The notes: generated by a model from the sequence alone, not told the origin. A DNA stretch of 64,000 bases from Oceanisphaera sp. IT1-181 (GCF_033807535.1 NZ_CP136856.1:166001-230000), one strand, 5' to 3'; counted from the first letter of the stretch, positions 16,234 through 25,353 are shown. Made by a program: numbers and translations.

Positions 16234-17847
16234 CTACAACTGTGGGCCTGCGGCTACCAATGCCTTGCCTTCGTTGGTATCGGTAAACTTCTCGAAATTA
16301 GCGATAAAACGCTGGGCTAAAGCTTGCGCTTTTGTCTCCCACTCCTGAGTTTCGGCGTAGGTATTACGTGGGTCTAAGATGGCATTGTCTTCTATGCCGA
16401 CTAAGTGGCGAGGAAGAGCGAGCTGGAAGTAAGGTAACTCAACAAACTCTGCCTCTTCGATAGAGCCGTCTAAAATGGCATTAATAATGGCGCGGGTGGC
16501 GGTAATTGAAATGCGCTGGCCGGTGCCGTTCCAACCGGTATTCACCAAATACGCTTCGGCGCCAACCGCATCCATGCGTTTGGCCAGCACCTCTGCATAT
16601 TGAGTAGGATGTAAGCTTAAGAAAGCGGCCCCAAAGCAGCTAGAGAAAGTGGGGGTGGGCTCGGTAACGCCGCGCTCTGTGCCGGCCAGCTTGGCGGTAA
16701 AACCCGATAAAAAATGATACTGAGCTTGTTCGCGGCTGAGCTTACTCACCGGCGGCAATACGCCAAAGGCATCGGCAGTTAAGAAAATGACCTTTTTGGC
16801 ATGGCCGGCCCGAGAAGCGGGCTTAACAATATTATCGATATGGTAGATAGGGTAAGAAACGCGGGTATTTTCGGTTTTGCTGCCATCGTTAAAATCGATA
16901 CTGCCATTGGCTAACACGGTGACATTTTCTAACAGTGCATCGCGGCGAATGGCGGCATAAATTTCTGGCTCCAGTTCAGCGCTGAGCTTAATGGTTTTGG
17001 CGTAACAGCCGCCTTCAAAGTTAAAGATGCCGTCATCGTCCCAACCGTGTTCATCATCGCCGATTAACGCACGCTCCGAGTCGGTGGAGAGCGTGGTTTT
17101 ACCGGTACCACTTAAACCAAAGAAAATAGCCACGTCGCCATCTTTGCCGACGTTCGCCGAGCAGTGCATAGCGGCAATACCTTTGAGCGGCAATAGGTAG
17201 TTCATGATGGAGAACATGCCTTTTTTCATTTCACCGCCATACCAAGTGCCACCGATCAGCTGCACCCGCTCGGTGAGGTTAAAGGCCACGAAATTTTCGC
17301 TGTTTAAGCCTTGGGCTTGCCAGTTAGGATTAGTGCACTTAGCGCCATTCATCACCACAAAATCCGGCTCAAAGTCGGCGAGCTCGGCCTCGGTAGGGCG
17401 AATAAACATGTTTTTTACAAAATGCGCCTGCCAAGCCACTTCGGTGATAAAGCGCACCGCCAGTCGAGTACTTGGGCTGGCGCCACAAAAAGTATCCATC
17501 ACAAATAAGCGCTTACCAGATAATTGCTCGGTAACCAGGCTCTTGAGTTCAGTCCAGGTTTGCTGACTCATGGGTTTATTGTCGTTTTTCCCCTGATCGG
17601 CCCACCATAGGGTGTCGCGGGTGAGATCGTCGCGCACTAGGTATTTATCTTTAGGGGAGCGGCCAGTAAAGATGCCGGTGTCGACGGCCACGGCGCCAAG
17701 ATGAGTCTCGACTCCTTGTTCATAACCGTTTAAATCGCTGCGGGTTTCTTCAATAAATAGCTGTTCGTAGGTTGGGTTATGCAAGATGTCGGTCGCATCA
17801 TGGATGCCGTATTGGGAAAGGTCTAACTGCTGCGCCGGATGCGTCAT
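16234..17847 (-). CDS. pckA: Phosphoenolpyruvate carboxykinase (ATP)
   Basis: The 537-residue protein is a full-length ATP-type PEPCK. It has GIFTGRSPKDKYLV near the N-terminus, the kinase-1a P-loop GLSGTGKTTLSTD, the metal-binding segment LIGDDEHGWDDDGIFNFEGGCYAK, and NTGWNGTGQRI. It converts oxaloacetate to PEP and CO2 in gluconeogenesis. The start ATG has GGAG 6 nt upstream. It lies beside hslO as in enterobacteria. A palindromic terminator is 35 nt past the stop. The window also holds ppc, the opposing anaplerotic enzyme. Confidence 0.98.
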   Translation of the reverse strand: MTHPAQQLDLSQYGIHDATDILHNPTYEQLFIEETRSDLNGYEQGVETHLGAVAVDTGIFTGRSPKDKYLVRDDLTRDTLWWADQGKNDNKPMSQQTWTELKSLVTEQLSGKRLFVMDTFCGASPSTRLAVRFITEVAWQAHFVKNMFIRPTEAELADFEPDFVVMNGAKCTNPNWQAQGLNSENFVAFNLTERVQLIGGTWYGGEMKKGMFSIMNYLLPLKGIAAMHCSANVGKDGDVAIFFGLSGTGKTTLSTDSERALIGDDEHGWDDDGIFNFEGGCYAKTIKLSAELEPEIYAAIRRDALLENVTVLANGSIDFNDGSKTENTRVSYPIYHIDNIVKPASRAGHAKKVIFLTADAFGVLPPVSKLSREQAQYHFLSGFTAKLAGTERGVTEPTPTFSSCFGAAFLSLHPTQYAEVLAKRMDAVGAEAYLVNTGWNGTGQRISITATRAIINAILDGSIEEAEFVELPYFQLALPRHLVGIEDNAILDPRNTYAETQEWETKAQALAQRFIANFEKFTDTNEGKALVAAGPQL

Positions 17848-17960
17848 TGTTATCTCCAGAAGGGGGAATTTTAAATAAGCATAGGTGCAGATGTGATTTA
17901 TGCCGGTGGTCGAGTAATAAAATTGTGCTAATTAGCGGATTTAGTTCAAGTTTTAGACAT

Positions 17961-17978
17961 TAGGGTCAACAGACCCTA
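17961..17978. promoter_or_regulatory. Palindrome in the pckA upstream region
   Basis: TAGGGTC and GACCCTA form a perfect 7-bp inverted repeat with a 4-nt spacer, 114 bp upstream of the pckA start. On the minus strand the spacer and right arm create TTGACC, a possible -35 element. It could be an operator or a short repeat; the regulator is unknown. Confidence 0.4.
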
Positions 17979-17992
17979 GGCATTCAATGAAT

Positions 17993-18014
17993 AAAAAAAG
18001 GGGCGCTAGGCCCC
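17993..18014 (-). terminator. Intrinsic terminator of hslO
   Basis: GGGGC and GCCCC form a short GC-rich stem around a 5-nt loop. On the minus strand it is followed by a T7 tract. It lies just past the hslO stop. Confidence 0.75.
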
Positions 18015-18032
18015 ATTATTAAATGTGCGCCA

Positions 18033-18893
18033 TTAATGCAGAGTGGGCGGCTCATTAAACAGACTCTTGATGTCTGTTTCTTCAAAGCCATATTGCTGAC
18101 CACAATAGTCACAATTCATCTCGATCTTACCTTGCTCTTGTATGACATCAAGCGCCTCGGCTTCGCCGATTTGCAGTAAGGCTTGTTCGCATTTTTCGCG
18201 CGAGCAGGTGCACTGAAAGCTCACCGCTTGTGGATCAAACACCCGCACCGCATCTTGATGATACAAGCGATATAACACTTCATGCGCGTCTAGGTTGATC
18301 AGCTCCTCGGCTTTAATGGTGTTAGTGAGCGCCTCTAAATGCGAGAAGTCGTCGCCTTGGCCATCGGGCATGGCTTGTAACAGCATGCCGGCACAGCGCG
18401 GCATGTCGTGGCTTAAGTCGGTAAACAGCCAGATACGAGTAGTGAGCTGTTCCGATTGGGCGAAGTAATTTTCTAGGCTTTCGCTTAAAGAACGCTGGCC
18501 TAATTCCACTATGCCCTGATAACGCTCGCCTTCAAACGGGGTAATAGTGATGGCTAAATAACCATTGCCGACAATATCTGACAGCTGGTCGCTGTCTGGC
18601 ACTTCGCCTTCCCAGCGCGCTACGCCGCGCAGTTGCTGCAGGTTATCACCGTTAATCACCGCCAATGACACAGGGCCGTCGCCTTGCAGCTGCACGGTAA
18701 TGTGGCCTTCAAATTTAAGGGTGGCGGTCAGCAAACTGGTGGCGGTGAGCAGCTCGCCGAGCAGCCGTTGTACCGGAACCGGATAGTTTTGCGAAGCCAG
18801 TACTTGCTGATAGCTGTGCTGCAGTTGTACCAGCTCGCCTCGCACTTGGTAGTTGTCGAACAAGTAACGATGTAATGTGTCGATATGAGTCAT
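18033..18893 (-). CDS. hslO: Hsp33 redox-regulated chaperone
   Basis: The 286-residue protein is a full-length Hsp33. Near the C-terminus it has the zinc-binding cysteines in the CXC and CXXC arrangement (FQCTCSREKCEQ and MNCDYCGQQYGF) that form disulfides on oxidative activation. The N-terminal part carries HRYLFDNYQVRGELVQL and LLGELLTATSLLTATLKF. Oxidised Hsp33 holds unfolding proteins in the cytoplasm. It is encoded with hslR in the conserved order hslR-hslO, about 236 nt apart here, upstream of pckA. Confidence 0.97.
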   Translation of the reverse strand: MTHIDTLHRYLFDNYQVRGELVQLQHSYQQVLASQNYPVPVQRLLGELLTATSLLTATLKFEGHITVQLQGDGPVSLAVINGDNLQQLRGVARWEGEVPDSDQLSDIVGNGYLAITITPFEGERYQGIVELGQRSLSESLENYFAQSEQLTTRIWLFTDLSHDMPRCAGMLLQAMPDGQGDDFSHLEALTNTIKAEELINLDAHEVLYRLYHQDAVRVFDPQAVSFQCTCSREKCEQALLQIGEAEALDVIQEQGKIEMNCDYCGQQYGFEETDIKSLFNEPPTLH

Positions 18894-19055
18894 AACAATC
18901 CTGTCTCGGCCTTAAGCCACTGTGATTTTGTAGTAAGCTATTTCGTCGTAAATGATGTCGTTGTAAATGGTGTCATGGTAAATATGGGGGCGCGATGCCG
19001 ACTAACAAGGTTAAGCCTTTGCGCCATTCGTTTAACGCCATATGTCTAACGCTGT

Positions 19056-19106
19056 ACGCCTTACGTAAAAGCATTCCGCTGTTTTATGTCGTATAGCGTA
19101 AGGCGT
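19056..19106. repeat. Inverted repeat between hslR and hslO
   Basis: ACGCCTTACG (19056-19065) and CGTAAGGCGT (19097-19106) are perfect inverted copies. They are flanked by further degenerate words such as TTTAACGCCATATG and GTTTAACGTACG. The style matches the other word-rich intergenic inverted repeats in this window. Confidence 0.6.
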
Positions 19107-19129
19107 TTAACGTACGGCTTTGTTTGTGC

Positions 19130-19525
19130 CTATTCTTGGCCGTGCTTAATTTTTAATAAAGAGCGCCGCTCTTTTTTATCGGGCCGCCGCTCTGGGCTGG
19201 GCGCAAAAAGCGTATTGAGCTTACGCGCCTCGGCATTTTTTTCGCGCTTTTTAATGCTCTCGGCTGTTTCTTGATACAAGGCTTGGGCTTGTTCGGCCTT
19301 GCCTCTGTGCTCTGAGATCGCCAGCACCAATACTTCTCTGTCATCGCTGCCTTGGCGTAGTTTCACAAGATCGCCCACTTCCACCAGCTTGCTGGGTTTG
19401 CTGCGATAACCATTATAATGCACTTTACCGCCTTCGATCATGGTGCGGGCTAGGCTGCGGGTCTTATAGAATCGGGCGGCCCATAGCCATTTATCCAACC
19501 GCACACTGCTAGTTACTGCTTTCAT
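19130..19525 (-). CDS. hslR: Heat-shock RNA-binding protein Hsp15
   Basis: The 131-residue protein starts with an S4 RNA-binding domain (VRLDKWLWAARFYKTRSLARTMIEGGKVHYNG) and ends in a basic tail (RRPDKKERRSLLKIKHG). This is the layout of Hsp15. It binds stalled 50S subunits carrying nascent chains and helps recycle them after heat shock. It lies upstream of hslO on the same strand and is divergent from nudE, as in enterobacteria and vibrios. Confidence 0.95.
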   Translation of the reverse strand: MKAVTSSVRLDKWLWAARFYKTRSLARTMIEGGKVHYNGYRSKPSKLVEVGDLVKLRQGSDDREVLVLAISEHRGKAEQAQALYQETAESIKKREKNAEARKLNTLFAPSPERRPDKKERRSLLKIKHGQE

Positions 19526-19689
19526 CTGGCTCGCTCTTTAGTAGTGATGAATGAGTAAAGCTCAAAAATTAATGATACCAGAAGCCACCTCATCCGGCTG
19601 ATTTTGGCGGTTAATCCGTGCTTGTCATCATATTGTAGGCAGACGTTTACCCTAAGTTGCGATAATCTCTGGGTAGGCTTAGCCAAAAG

Positions 19690-20259
19690 ATGGGAATAGA
19701 CGTGGCGGACAACAAGCAAAAACCTCAAATACTCGCAACTGAATTGGTGGCACAAAGCCGTTTATTCAAGGTGGAGTCGGTACATCTTAGATTCAGCAAT
19801 GGAGTAGAGCGCCTTTATGAGCGCATGAAAAACAGTGGCCGCGGATCCGTGATGCTGGTGCCCATGCTGGATGAGCACACTATTTTATTGATCCGAGAAT
19901 ACAGTGCCGGCACCGACAGTTACGAGTTGGGGTTTCCTAAAGGCTTAATTGATCCCGGTGAAGATGCCTTGGTCGCGGGTAATAGAGAGTTAATGGAAGA
20001 AGTGGGTTATGGCGCGCGACAACTCATACCCTTAAAGCAAGTCACGCTGGCGCCCGGTTATTTTGGTAGCCGAATGGATATCTTATTAGCGCGAGATCTG
20101 TACCCTGAACAACTAGAAGGGGATGAGCCGGAACCACTTGATGTGGTGCCTTGGCGATTAGATCAACTGGATGAGTTGATGGCAAGGCCTGACTTCAGTG
20201 AAGCCCGCAGCATTTGTGGTGTATATTTGCTGCAAAACTGGCTCAATAAAAAGGAGTAA
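19690..20259 (+). CDS. nudE: ADP compounds hydrolase NudE
   Basis: The protein (189 residues from ATG 19690, 185 from GTG 19702) is a Nudix hydrolase. Its Nudix box reads GLIDPGEDALVAGNRELMEEVGY. NudE features include SRLFKVESVHLRFSNGVERLYERM and LAPGYFGSRMDILLARDLYPEQLEGDEPEPL. NudE cleaves ADP-ribose, Ap3A and NADH-type substrates. GTG 19702 has a better Shine-Dalgarno match (GGGA 6 nt upstream) than ATG 19690, so the true start may be there. cysQ follows after 2 nt, so the two form an operon. Confidence 0.93.
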   Translation: MGIDVADNKQKPQILATELVAQSRLFKVESVHLRFSNGVERLYERMKNSGRGSVMLVPMLDEHTILLIREYSAGTDSYELGFPKGLIDPGEDALVAGNRELMEEVGYGARQLIPLKQVTLAPGYFGSRMDILLARDLYPEQLEGDEPEPLDVVPWRLDQLDELMARPDFSEARSICGVYLLQNWLNKKE

Positions 20260-20261
20260 AT

Positions 20262-21092
20262 ATGGATGTTCCTGCTTTGTTACCCAGTGTGATTGCCGCC
20301 GCCCGCGAGGCGGGAGATCTGATTTTGTCGCTCTATAACAGTGGCGATTATCAAGCACAAAATAAAGACGATAATAGCCCGGTGACGGATGCAGACTTAG
20401 CGGCGCATGAGTTTTTAAAAGTGGCGCTGCGCGATATTGCTGATATTCCGGTGTTATCGGAAGAAGGCTGTGAAGCCCCCTTGGCGAAGCGCAACAGCTG
20501 GCCGCGCTATTGGTTGGTCGATCCGCTGGATGGCACCCAAGAATTTATTGCCGGCAGCGGTGATTTCTCGACCATGATCGCCTTGATTGAACACGGCAAG
20601 CCGGTATTGGGTGTGGTGTATGGCCCGGTTAATAATCTGCTGTATTATGCGGCGCGTGGCTTTGGTGCCTTTAAAGAAGCGGATGGCCAAGTCCGTGCCA
20701 TTAGTGCCAGCCATTATGATGCGAGCAAACCGCTGCGCAGTCTTCGGATCACCGTTAGTCGTCGGCAAAATGTCGACTGGGTGCGCGCACGGCTCACCAC
20801 AGCCCTCGATTATCAGCTGGTGCCGCTAGGTTCAAGCTCGTTAAAGTCGTGTTTGGTGGCAGAAGGCGGTGCGGATATCTATATGCGTATTGGCCCTACC
20901 GGTGAGTGGGACACGGGTGCTACTCAGTGCATAGTAGAAGAGGCAGGCGGGCGTATTGTTGACCTCTATTTAGGGCCATTAAGTTACAACCAACGCGAGA
21001 CGTTGATTAATCCTAATTTTATTACGATGGGCGATCCCGAGCTCACTTGGGCCAACATCTTAATCAAGCCAGAAGGGGCGGGTGATAAATAA
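20262..21092 (+). CDS. cysQ: 3'(2'),5'-bisphosphate nucleotidase CysQ
   Basis: The 276-residue protein belongs to the inositol monophosphatase superfamily. Metal-binding motifs are SPVTDADLAAHEF, LSEEG, WLVDPLDGTQEF and GEWDTGATQCIVEEAGG. CysQ hydrolyses 3'-phosphoadenosine 5'-phosphate, a by-product of sulfate assimilation, and so relieves inhibition of that pathway. It follows nudE by 2 nt with an AAGGAG site. This order is seen in vibrios and relatives. A strong terminator lies about 60 nt downstream. Confidence 0.95.
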   Translation: MDVPALLPSVIAAAREAGDLILSLYNSGDYQAQNKDDNSPVTDADLAAHEFLKVALRDIADIPVLSEEGCEAPLAKRNSWPRYWLVDPLDGTQEFIAGSGDFSTMIALIEHGKPVLGVVYGPVNNLLYYAARGFGAFKEADGQVRAISASHYDASKPLRSLRITVSRRQNVDWVRARLTTALDYQLVPLGSSSLKSCLVAEGGADIYMRIGPTGEWDTGATQCIVEEAGGRIVDLYLGPLSYNQRETLINPNFITMGDPELTWANILIKPEGAGDK

Positions 21093-21149
21093 TCACCCAG
21101 TTTGAGCTGCTAAGTTTAAACAGCAGACTCGAGCATAAACATTAGACAT

Positions 21150-21190
21150 AAAAAAAGCAGGAGCCGACATGAGTGGGCTCCTGCTTTTTT
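21150..21190. terminator. Bidirectional terminator between cysQ and metJ
   Basis: An A7 run and GCAGGAGCC pair with GGCTCCTGC and a T6 run around a 10-nt loop. The convergent genes cysQ (plus) and metJ (minus) both end here, so the element can serve both. Confidence 0.9.
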
Positions 21191-21209
21191 GTATTCTGTG
21201 TTCTGAGGT

Positions 21210-21542
21210 TTACTCTACGTCGTCGACGTCAAAGTCTTCAATCTCTATACCGAGTTTCGCCATAATATCTCGCGCACGGGCCGGAATTTGATCGGGTACG
21301 TCTTTTCGCAAATCATCGTCTTGGGGTAAAGGCTGGCCAGTATAGGCATGCAAAAATGCTTCACACAGCAATTCGCTGTTGGTGGCATGACGCAAGTTAT
21401 TCACCTGCCGACGGGTGCGCTCATCGGTTAATATCTTTAACACCTTGAGAGGTATGGACACGGTAATCTTTTTTACCTGTTCATTTTTTTTGCCGTGCTC
21501 GGCGTAAGGGCTGATATAGTCGCCGTTCCATTCAGTTTTCAT
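21210..21542 (-). CDS. metJ: Methionine repressor MetJ
   Basis: The 110-residue protein is a ribbon-helix-helix repressor colinear with MetJ. The DNA-contacting strand is KKITVSIPLKVL, followed by the helices ILTDERTRRQVNNLRHATNSELLCEAFLHAYTGQPLP. With S-adenosylmethionine as corepressor it binds tandem 8-bp met boxes. Four such boxes occur in the divergent gap to metB at 21628-21659. Both metB-metL and metJ are therefore expected to be repressed by methionine. Confidence 0.97.
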   Translation of the reverse strand: MKTEWNGDYISPYAEHGKKNEQVKKITVSIPLKVLKILTDERTRRQVNNLRHATNSELLCEAFLHAYTGQPLPQDDDLRKDVPDQIPARARDIMAKLGIEIEDFDVDDVE

Positions 21543-21627
21543 TATCTACCCGCATCAAGGTTATTAAAGGTTAAAAATCCGAGCGAGATTGTAACCCCTA
21601 CACCTTATATTGGCAATCCAACAGCTT

Positions 21628-21659
21628 AGATGCTTGGACGTCTAGGTGGCTTGACGGCC
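21628..21659. promoter_or_regulatory. Four tandem met boxes (MetJ operator)
   Basis: Four contiguous octamers, AGATGCTT, GGACGTCT, AGGTGGCT and TGACGGCC, align with the MetJ consensus AGACGTCT. The second has seven of eight matches. They lie in the metJ-metB divergent gap, 34 bp upstream of a TATAAT at 21693-21698 that probably serves metB. Cooperative MetJ binding to tandem boxes is well established for this family. Confidence 0.85.
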
Positions 21660-21739
21660 TGCTTGCGCTGGGTTACTGTGCGGGCAAGCAATTATAATAA
21701 ATTTAATACATCAGGCTGCCAGTGGGCAAAGGAGAACAT

Positions 21740-22900
21740 ATGCCAGATTACCAGACTCAAACTCATGCGGTTCGTACCGGCATTGACACGGATACGCAGC
21801 ATGGCGCCGTAGTGCCGCCCATTTATCTGAGCAGCACCTTTTCGTTTGAGGACTTTGGTAAGCAGCGCCGTTTCGATTATGCCCGCTCGGGCAACCCGAC
21901 CCGTCAAACCTTGATTGATGCGCTCACCAAATTAGAAAAAGGCGCGGGCGGCGCGGTAACGGCCAACGGTACCGGCACTATTAACCTGATCGTCACCTCA
22001 CAGTTAAACGCCGATGACTTATTAATCGCACCCCACGATTGTTATGGCGGCACTCATCGCCTGTTTAATGCCTTTGCCAAAAAAGGCCACTTTAAAGTGG
22101 AATACGTCGATCAAACTGACGAGGTCGCATTGGCCGCCGCCATGGCAAAAAAGCCGAAGATGCTGTGGATTGAAACCCCGTCTAACCCCTTACTGCGCGT
22201 GGTCGATATTGCCGCCTTGTGTGCGGCGGCCAAAGAAGTGGGCGCGCTGAGCGTGGTGGATAACACCTTTTTATCGCCGATTTTACAACAGCCCCTGACC
22301 TTGGGCGCGGATTTAGTGGTGCACTCCACCACTAAATACATTAACGGCCATTCAGATGCGCTGGGTGGCGCCGTAATTGCGGCGTGCGCTGAGTTAGCGG
22401 AAGAGCTGCGTTGGTGGGCCAACTGCTTAGGCGTAACTGGACCGGCCTTTGATAACTATCAAACGTTACGCGGCCTGCGCACACTGGGGGTGCGGATGCG
22501 CCAGCACTGCGAAAATGCCGATGCTATCTTGGCGTATTTGCAGACGCGTACCGAGGTCAAAGCCATTTATCACCCGAGCTTACCAGACAGCCCTGGGCAT
22601 GAAGTGGCAGCACGTCAGCAGTCGGGTTTTGGTGCCATGCTCAGCTTTGAGCTGGATACAGACGAAGCCGGTATGCGCGCCTTTTTGGGCGAGCTGAAAC
22701 TGTTTTGTTTGGCGGAGTCTTTAGGTGGTGTCGAAAGTTTGATTGCTCACCCCGCCACCATGACTCACGCAGCTATGCCGGAAGCGGATCGCCTGATCGC
22801 AGGCATTAATGATCAACTGCTGCGGGTGTCTGTGGGCATTGAAGATGCGCGGGACTTAATCGCCGATTTTGACAATGCATTTAAGGTGTTAAGCAAGTAA
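21740..22900 (+). CDS. metB: Cystathionine gamma-synthase
   Basis: The 386-residue PLP enzyme carries YARSGNPTRQTLIDAL, the segment ending in the PLP lysine (LVVHSTTKYINGHSDALGG), and SLGGVESLIAHPATMTHA. These are typical of cystathionine gamma-synthase, which joins an activated homoserine to cysteine in methionine synthesis. ATG 21740 has AAGGAG 5 nt upstream; an in-frame GTG at 21722 precedes the ribosome-binding site. The stop overlaps the metL start by one base (TAATG). It is divergent from metJ across four met boxes. Confidence 0.95.
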   Translation: MPDYQTQTHAVRTGIDTDTQHGAVVPPIYLSSTFSFEDFGKQRRFDYARSGNPTRQTLIDALTKLEKGAGGAVTANGTGTINLIVTSQLNADDLLIAPHDCYGGTHRLFNAFAKKGHFKVEYVDQTDEVALAAAMAKKPKMLWIETPSNPLLRVVDIAALCAAAKEVGALSVVDNTFLSPILQQPLTLGADLVVHSTTKYINGHSDALGGAVIAACAELAEELRWWANCLGVTGPAFDNYQTLRGLRTLGVRMRQHCENADAILAYLQTRTEVKAIYHPSLPDSPGHEVAARQQSGFGAMLSFELDTDEAGMRAFLGELKLFCLAESLGGVESLIAHPATMTHAAMPEADRLIAGINDQLLRVSVGIEDARDLIADFDNAFKVLSK

Positions 22901-25347
22901 TGACTCAGCCCTCAAGCCCAGACAAAGCCGAAGCGCGTAACTCGAATCGTCCGGTCCATAAATTTGGTGGCAGCAGTTTGGCTGATGCTACCGGTTTGCA
23001 GCGTGTGGCCGACATTATTAGTAACGAAGGCCAAACCGATGCGCTGGTGGTGGTCTCTGCTTCTGGCAAAACCACCAATCGCTTAATTGAGCTGCTTAAT
23101 CTATTTGATAGCGGCGACAGTGCCGCTGCCACCACGCTAGAAGGCATATACAGCTATCAGCAAGGGCTTATTACGAGCACATTGCCGGAAGTTGAGGCTG
23201 AGCGCTTGCAAGCGGCACTGGATGTAGACATCAACACCATCGCTCATGTGCTAGAAAGCCAGCGACTCGATGATTATCAGCGTAACTTTATTCAAGCCTT
23301 TGGTGAGCAGTGGTCCGCCCGTTTATTGAGTGCATTACTGAGCAGCCAAGGGGTGACATCTTCGCCTTTGGATGCCCGTGAATTTTTACGGGTAAGTGGC
23401 TCGCCGGTACAGGTGGACGACGCTACTTCTCGCCAACTGTTGGTGAACCTATTTAGTGCGCGCAGCAATCAGGTGTTAGTGGTAACCGGTTTTATTGCCG
23501 GCGACGACCAAGGCCGCACGCGCTTATTAGGCCGTAATGGCTCGGACTTTAGCGCTACCTTATTGGCGTTATTGGCGGGCAGTTCACACACCACCATTTG
23601 GAGTGATGTGCCGGGGGTGTTTAGTGCCGATCCGAGACGGGTTTCGGAGGCGCAATTATTGTCTCGTTTATCACTGGCAGAGGCGGCCGAATTGGCGCGC
23701 TTAGGCTCGTCGGTATTGCATAATCGCACCTTGGGGCCGGTGGCCGAGAGTGGGCAGCAGCTTATGTTGCGCAGCAGTTATCACCCGAGTGATGGCCATA
23801 CTCGCATCTTACGGCACGACCCGCGAGATCCTGGGGCTCGCATCGTGACCTCGGTGGACGACGCGGTATTAATTGAGATGAGTATCTCGGATCGCTATCA
23901 CGAGCGGGTGAATGCGCTCACCGAGTGGCTCACTCGTCGCGAGTTAGCGCCCTTGGCCTGCAAACGCCGGCCTGAGCGCAAGTTGTGGCAAATTGCCTAT
24001 ACCCCAGAGCAAGCGCAGCAGGTGTTTTCTTTGTTGCGTGACCATCAAACCGCCGGTGGTTTTGAAGACTTGCAGCAGCGCGAAGGTTTCTCGCTAGTGG
24101 CCTTGGTCGGCAAAGGCGTGACTGTGCAACCTGAGCAGTGTTTACACTTTTATCACGCGCTTAATGAGCAGCCGCTGGAGTTTATTCAGCCCGCTGTTAA
24201 CGGCCTCAGCCTAGTGGGTGTGGTGCGAAAAATGGTGCTGGAACCGCTGTTACTGCGTTTGCATAATAGCTTGTTCAGCCGGCCTAAACGCATTGGGCTG
24301 ATTTTGTTTGGCCGGGGTAATATCGGCCAAGCGTGGCTTAAATTATACCAAGCACAACAGGCCAATCTTGAGCAGCAGCTTAATGTGCAGCTCACCTTAT
24401 TCGGTGCCTTTAACTCCCAAGGCGGGCTGTTATCGAGCCAAGGCTTAACCGTGGAGCAACTGCTGCATGACTTTCAGCCGGAGCCTGTGCAGTGGCCCAA
24501 CTGGTTAGAAGACATTGCCGAGCATGGTTTTGATCAGCTTATTGCGCTGGACTTTACCGCCTCTGAATCTTTAGTGGCACATTATCCGGCGTTAGTGGCA
24601 CAGCGCATTCATCTGATTGCTGCCAACAAACTGGCTGGCGCTGCTGCCCAAGACTTTTATCTGCCGCTTAAGCAGAGCTTGGTTGAGCACGATGTGCAGT
24701 TTCTCAGTAATGCCACTGTCGGCGCCGGTTTACCGGTGCAAAGCAGCATTAAGCAGCTGCAGCACTCGGGCGAGCAAGTGCGGGCCATTAGCGGTATTTT
24801 CTCCGGTACCTTGAGTTGGTTGTTTCAGCACTTTGATGGCAGCCAGCCGTTTTCTGAGTTGGTATTGCAGGCCTGGCAGCAAGGCTTAACCGAGCCGGAT
24901 CCGCGAGAAGACCTTAATGGCCAAGATGTACAGCGCAAGCTGGTGATCTTGGCCCGCGAAGCCGACTTTGATCTCGATCCTGCACAGGTAAAAGTACAAA
25001 ATCTAGTACCTGATTCATTGCTGGCACTCGATAAAGAAGCCTTCTTCGACCGCTTATCCGAGCTGGACGCCACTATGGCCGACCAGCTGGCTACAGCCGA
25101 TGAGGTAGACGGCGTCTTGCGTCATGTGGCCCGCTTTGATGGCATAACCGGCAAGGCAGAAGTGGGGCTAGAAGTGGTCAGCCGAGATCATGCTTTCGCG
25201 CATGTGCGCCCCGGCGACAATATCTACGCCATAGAAACTACTCACTATCGCCAAAACCCGTTAATTATTCAGGGGCCCGGTGCAGGGCGTGAAGTCACGG
25301 CGGGCGCCATGCAAGCGGACTTATGGCAACTGCTGGCGAGTTTGTGA
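22900..25347 (+). CDS. metL: Bifunctional aspartate kinase / homoserine dehydrogenase II
   Basis: The 815-residue fusion has an N-terminal aspartokinase domain (VHKFGGSSLADATGLQRV, GRNGSDFSATLLA, WSDVPGVFSADPR). A central regulatory region follows, then a C-terminal homoserine dehydrogenase (IGLILFGRGNIGQAWL for NAD(P) binding, GIFSGTLSWLFQHFDG, GQDVQRKLVILARE). It supplies homoserine for methionine. Operon position directly behind metB, with a 1-nt overlap, points to the MetL isozyme rather than ThrA. Repression by MetJ is expected through the upstream met boxes. Confidence 0.96.
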   Translation: MTQPSSPDKAEARNSNRPVHKFGGSSLADATGLQRVADIISNEGQTDALVVVSASGKTTNRLIELLNLFDSGDSAAATTLEGIYSYQQGLITSTLPEVEAERLQAALDVDINTIAHVLESQRLDDYQRNFIQAFGEQWSARLLSALLSSQGVTSSPLDAREFLRVSGSPVQVDDATSRQLLVNLFSARSNQVLVVTGFIAGDDQGRTRLLGRNGSDFSATLLALLAGSSHTTIWSDVPGVFSADPRRVSEAQLLSRLSLAEAAELARLGSSVLHNRTLGPVAESGQQLMLRSSYHPSDGHTRILRHDPRDPGARIVTSVDDAVLIEMSISDRYHERVNALTEWLTRRELAPLACKRRPERKLWQIAYTPEQAQQVFSLLRDHQTAGGFEDLQQREGFSLVALVGKGVTVQPEQCLHFYHALNEQPLEFIQPAVNGLSLVGVVRKMVLEPLLLRLHNSLFSRPKRIGLILFGRGNIGQAWLKLYQAQQANLEQQLNVQLTLFGAFNSQGGLLSSQGLTVEQLLHDFQPEPVQWPNWLEDIAEHGFDQLIALDFTASESLVAHYPALVAQRIHLIAANKLAGAAAQDFYLPLKQSLVEHDVQFLSNATVGAGLPVQSSIKQLQHSGEQVRAISGIFSGTLSWLFQHFDGSQPFSELVLQAWQQGLTEPDPREDLNGQDVQRKLVILAREADFDLDPAQVKVQNLVPDSLLALDKEAFFDRLSELDATMADQLATADEVDGVLRHVARFDGITGKAEVGLEVVSRDHAFAHVRPGDNIYAIETTHYRQNPLIIQGPGAGREVTAGAMQADLWQLLASL

Positions 25348-25353
25348 TGGCTC

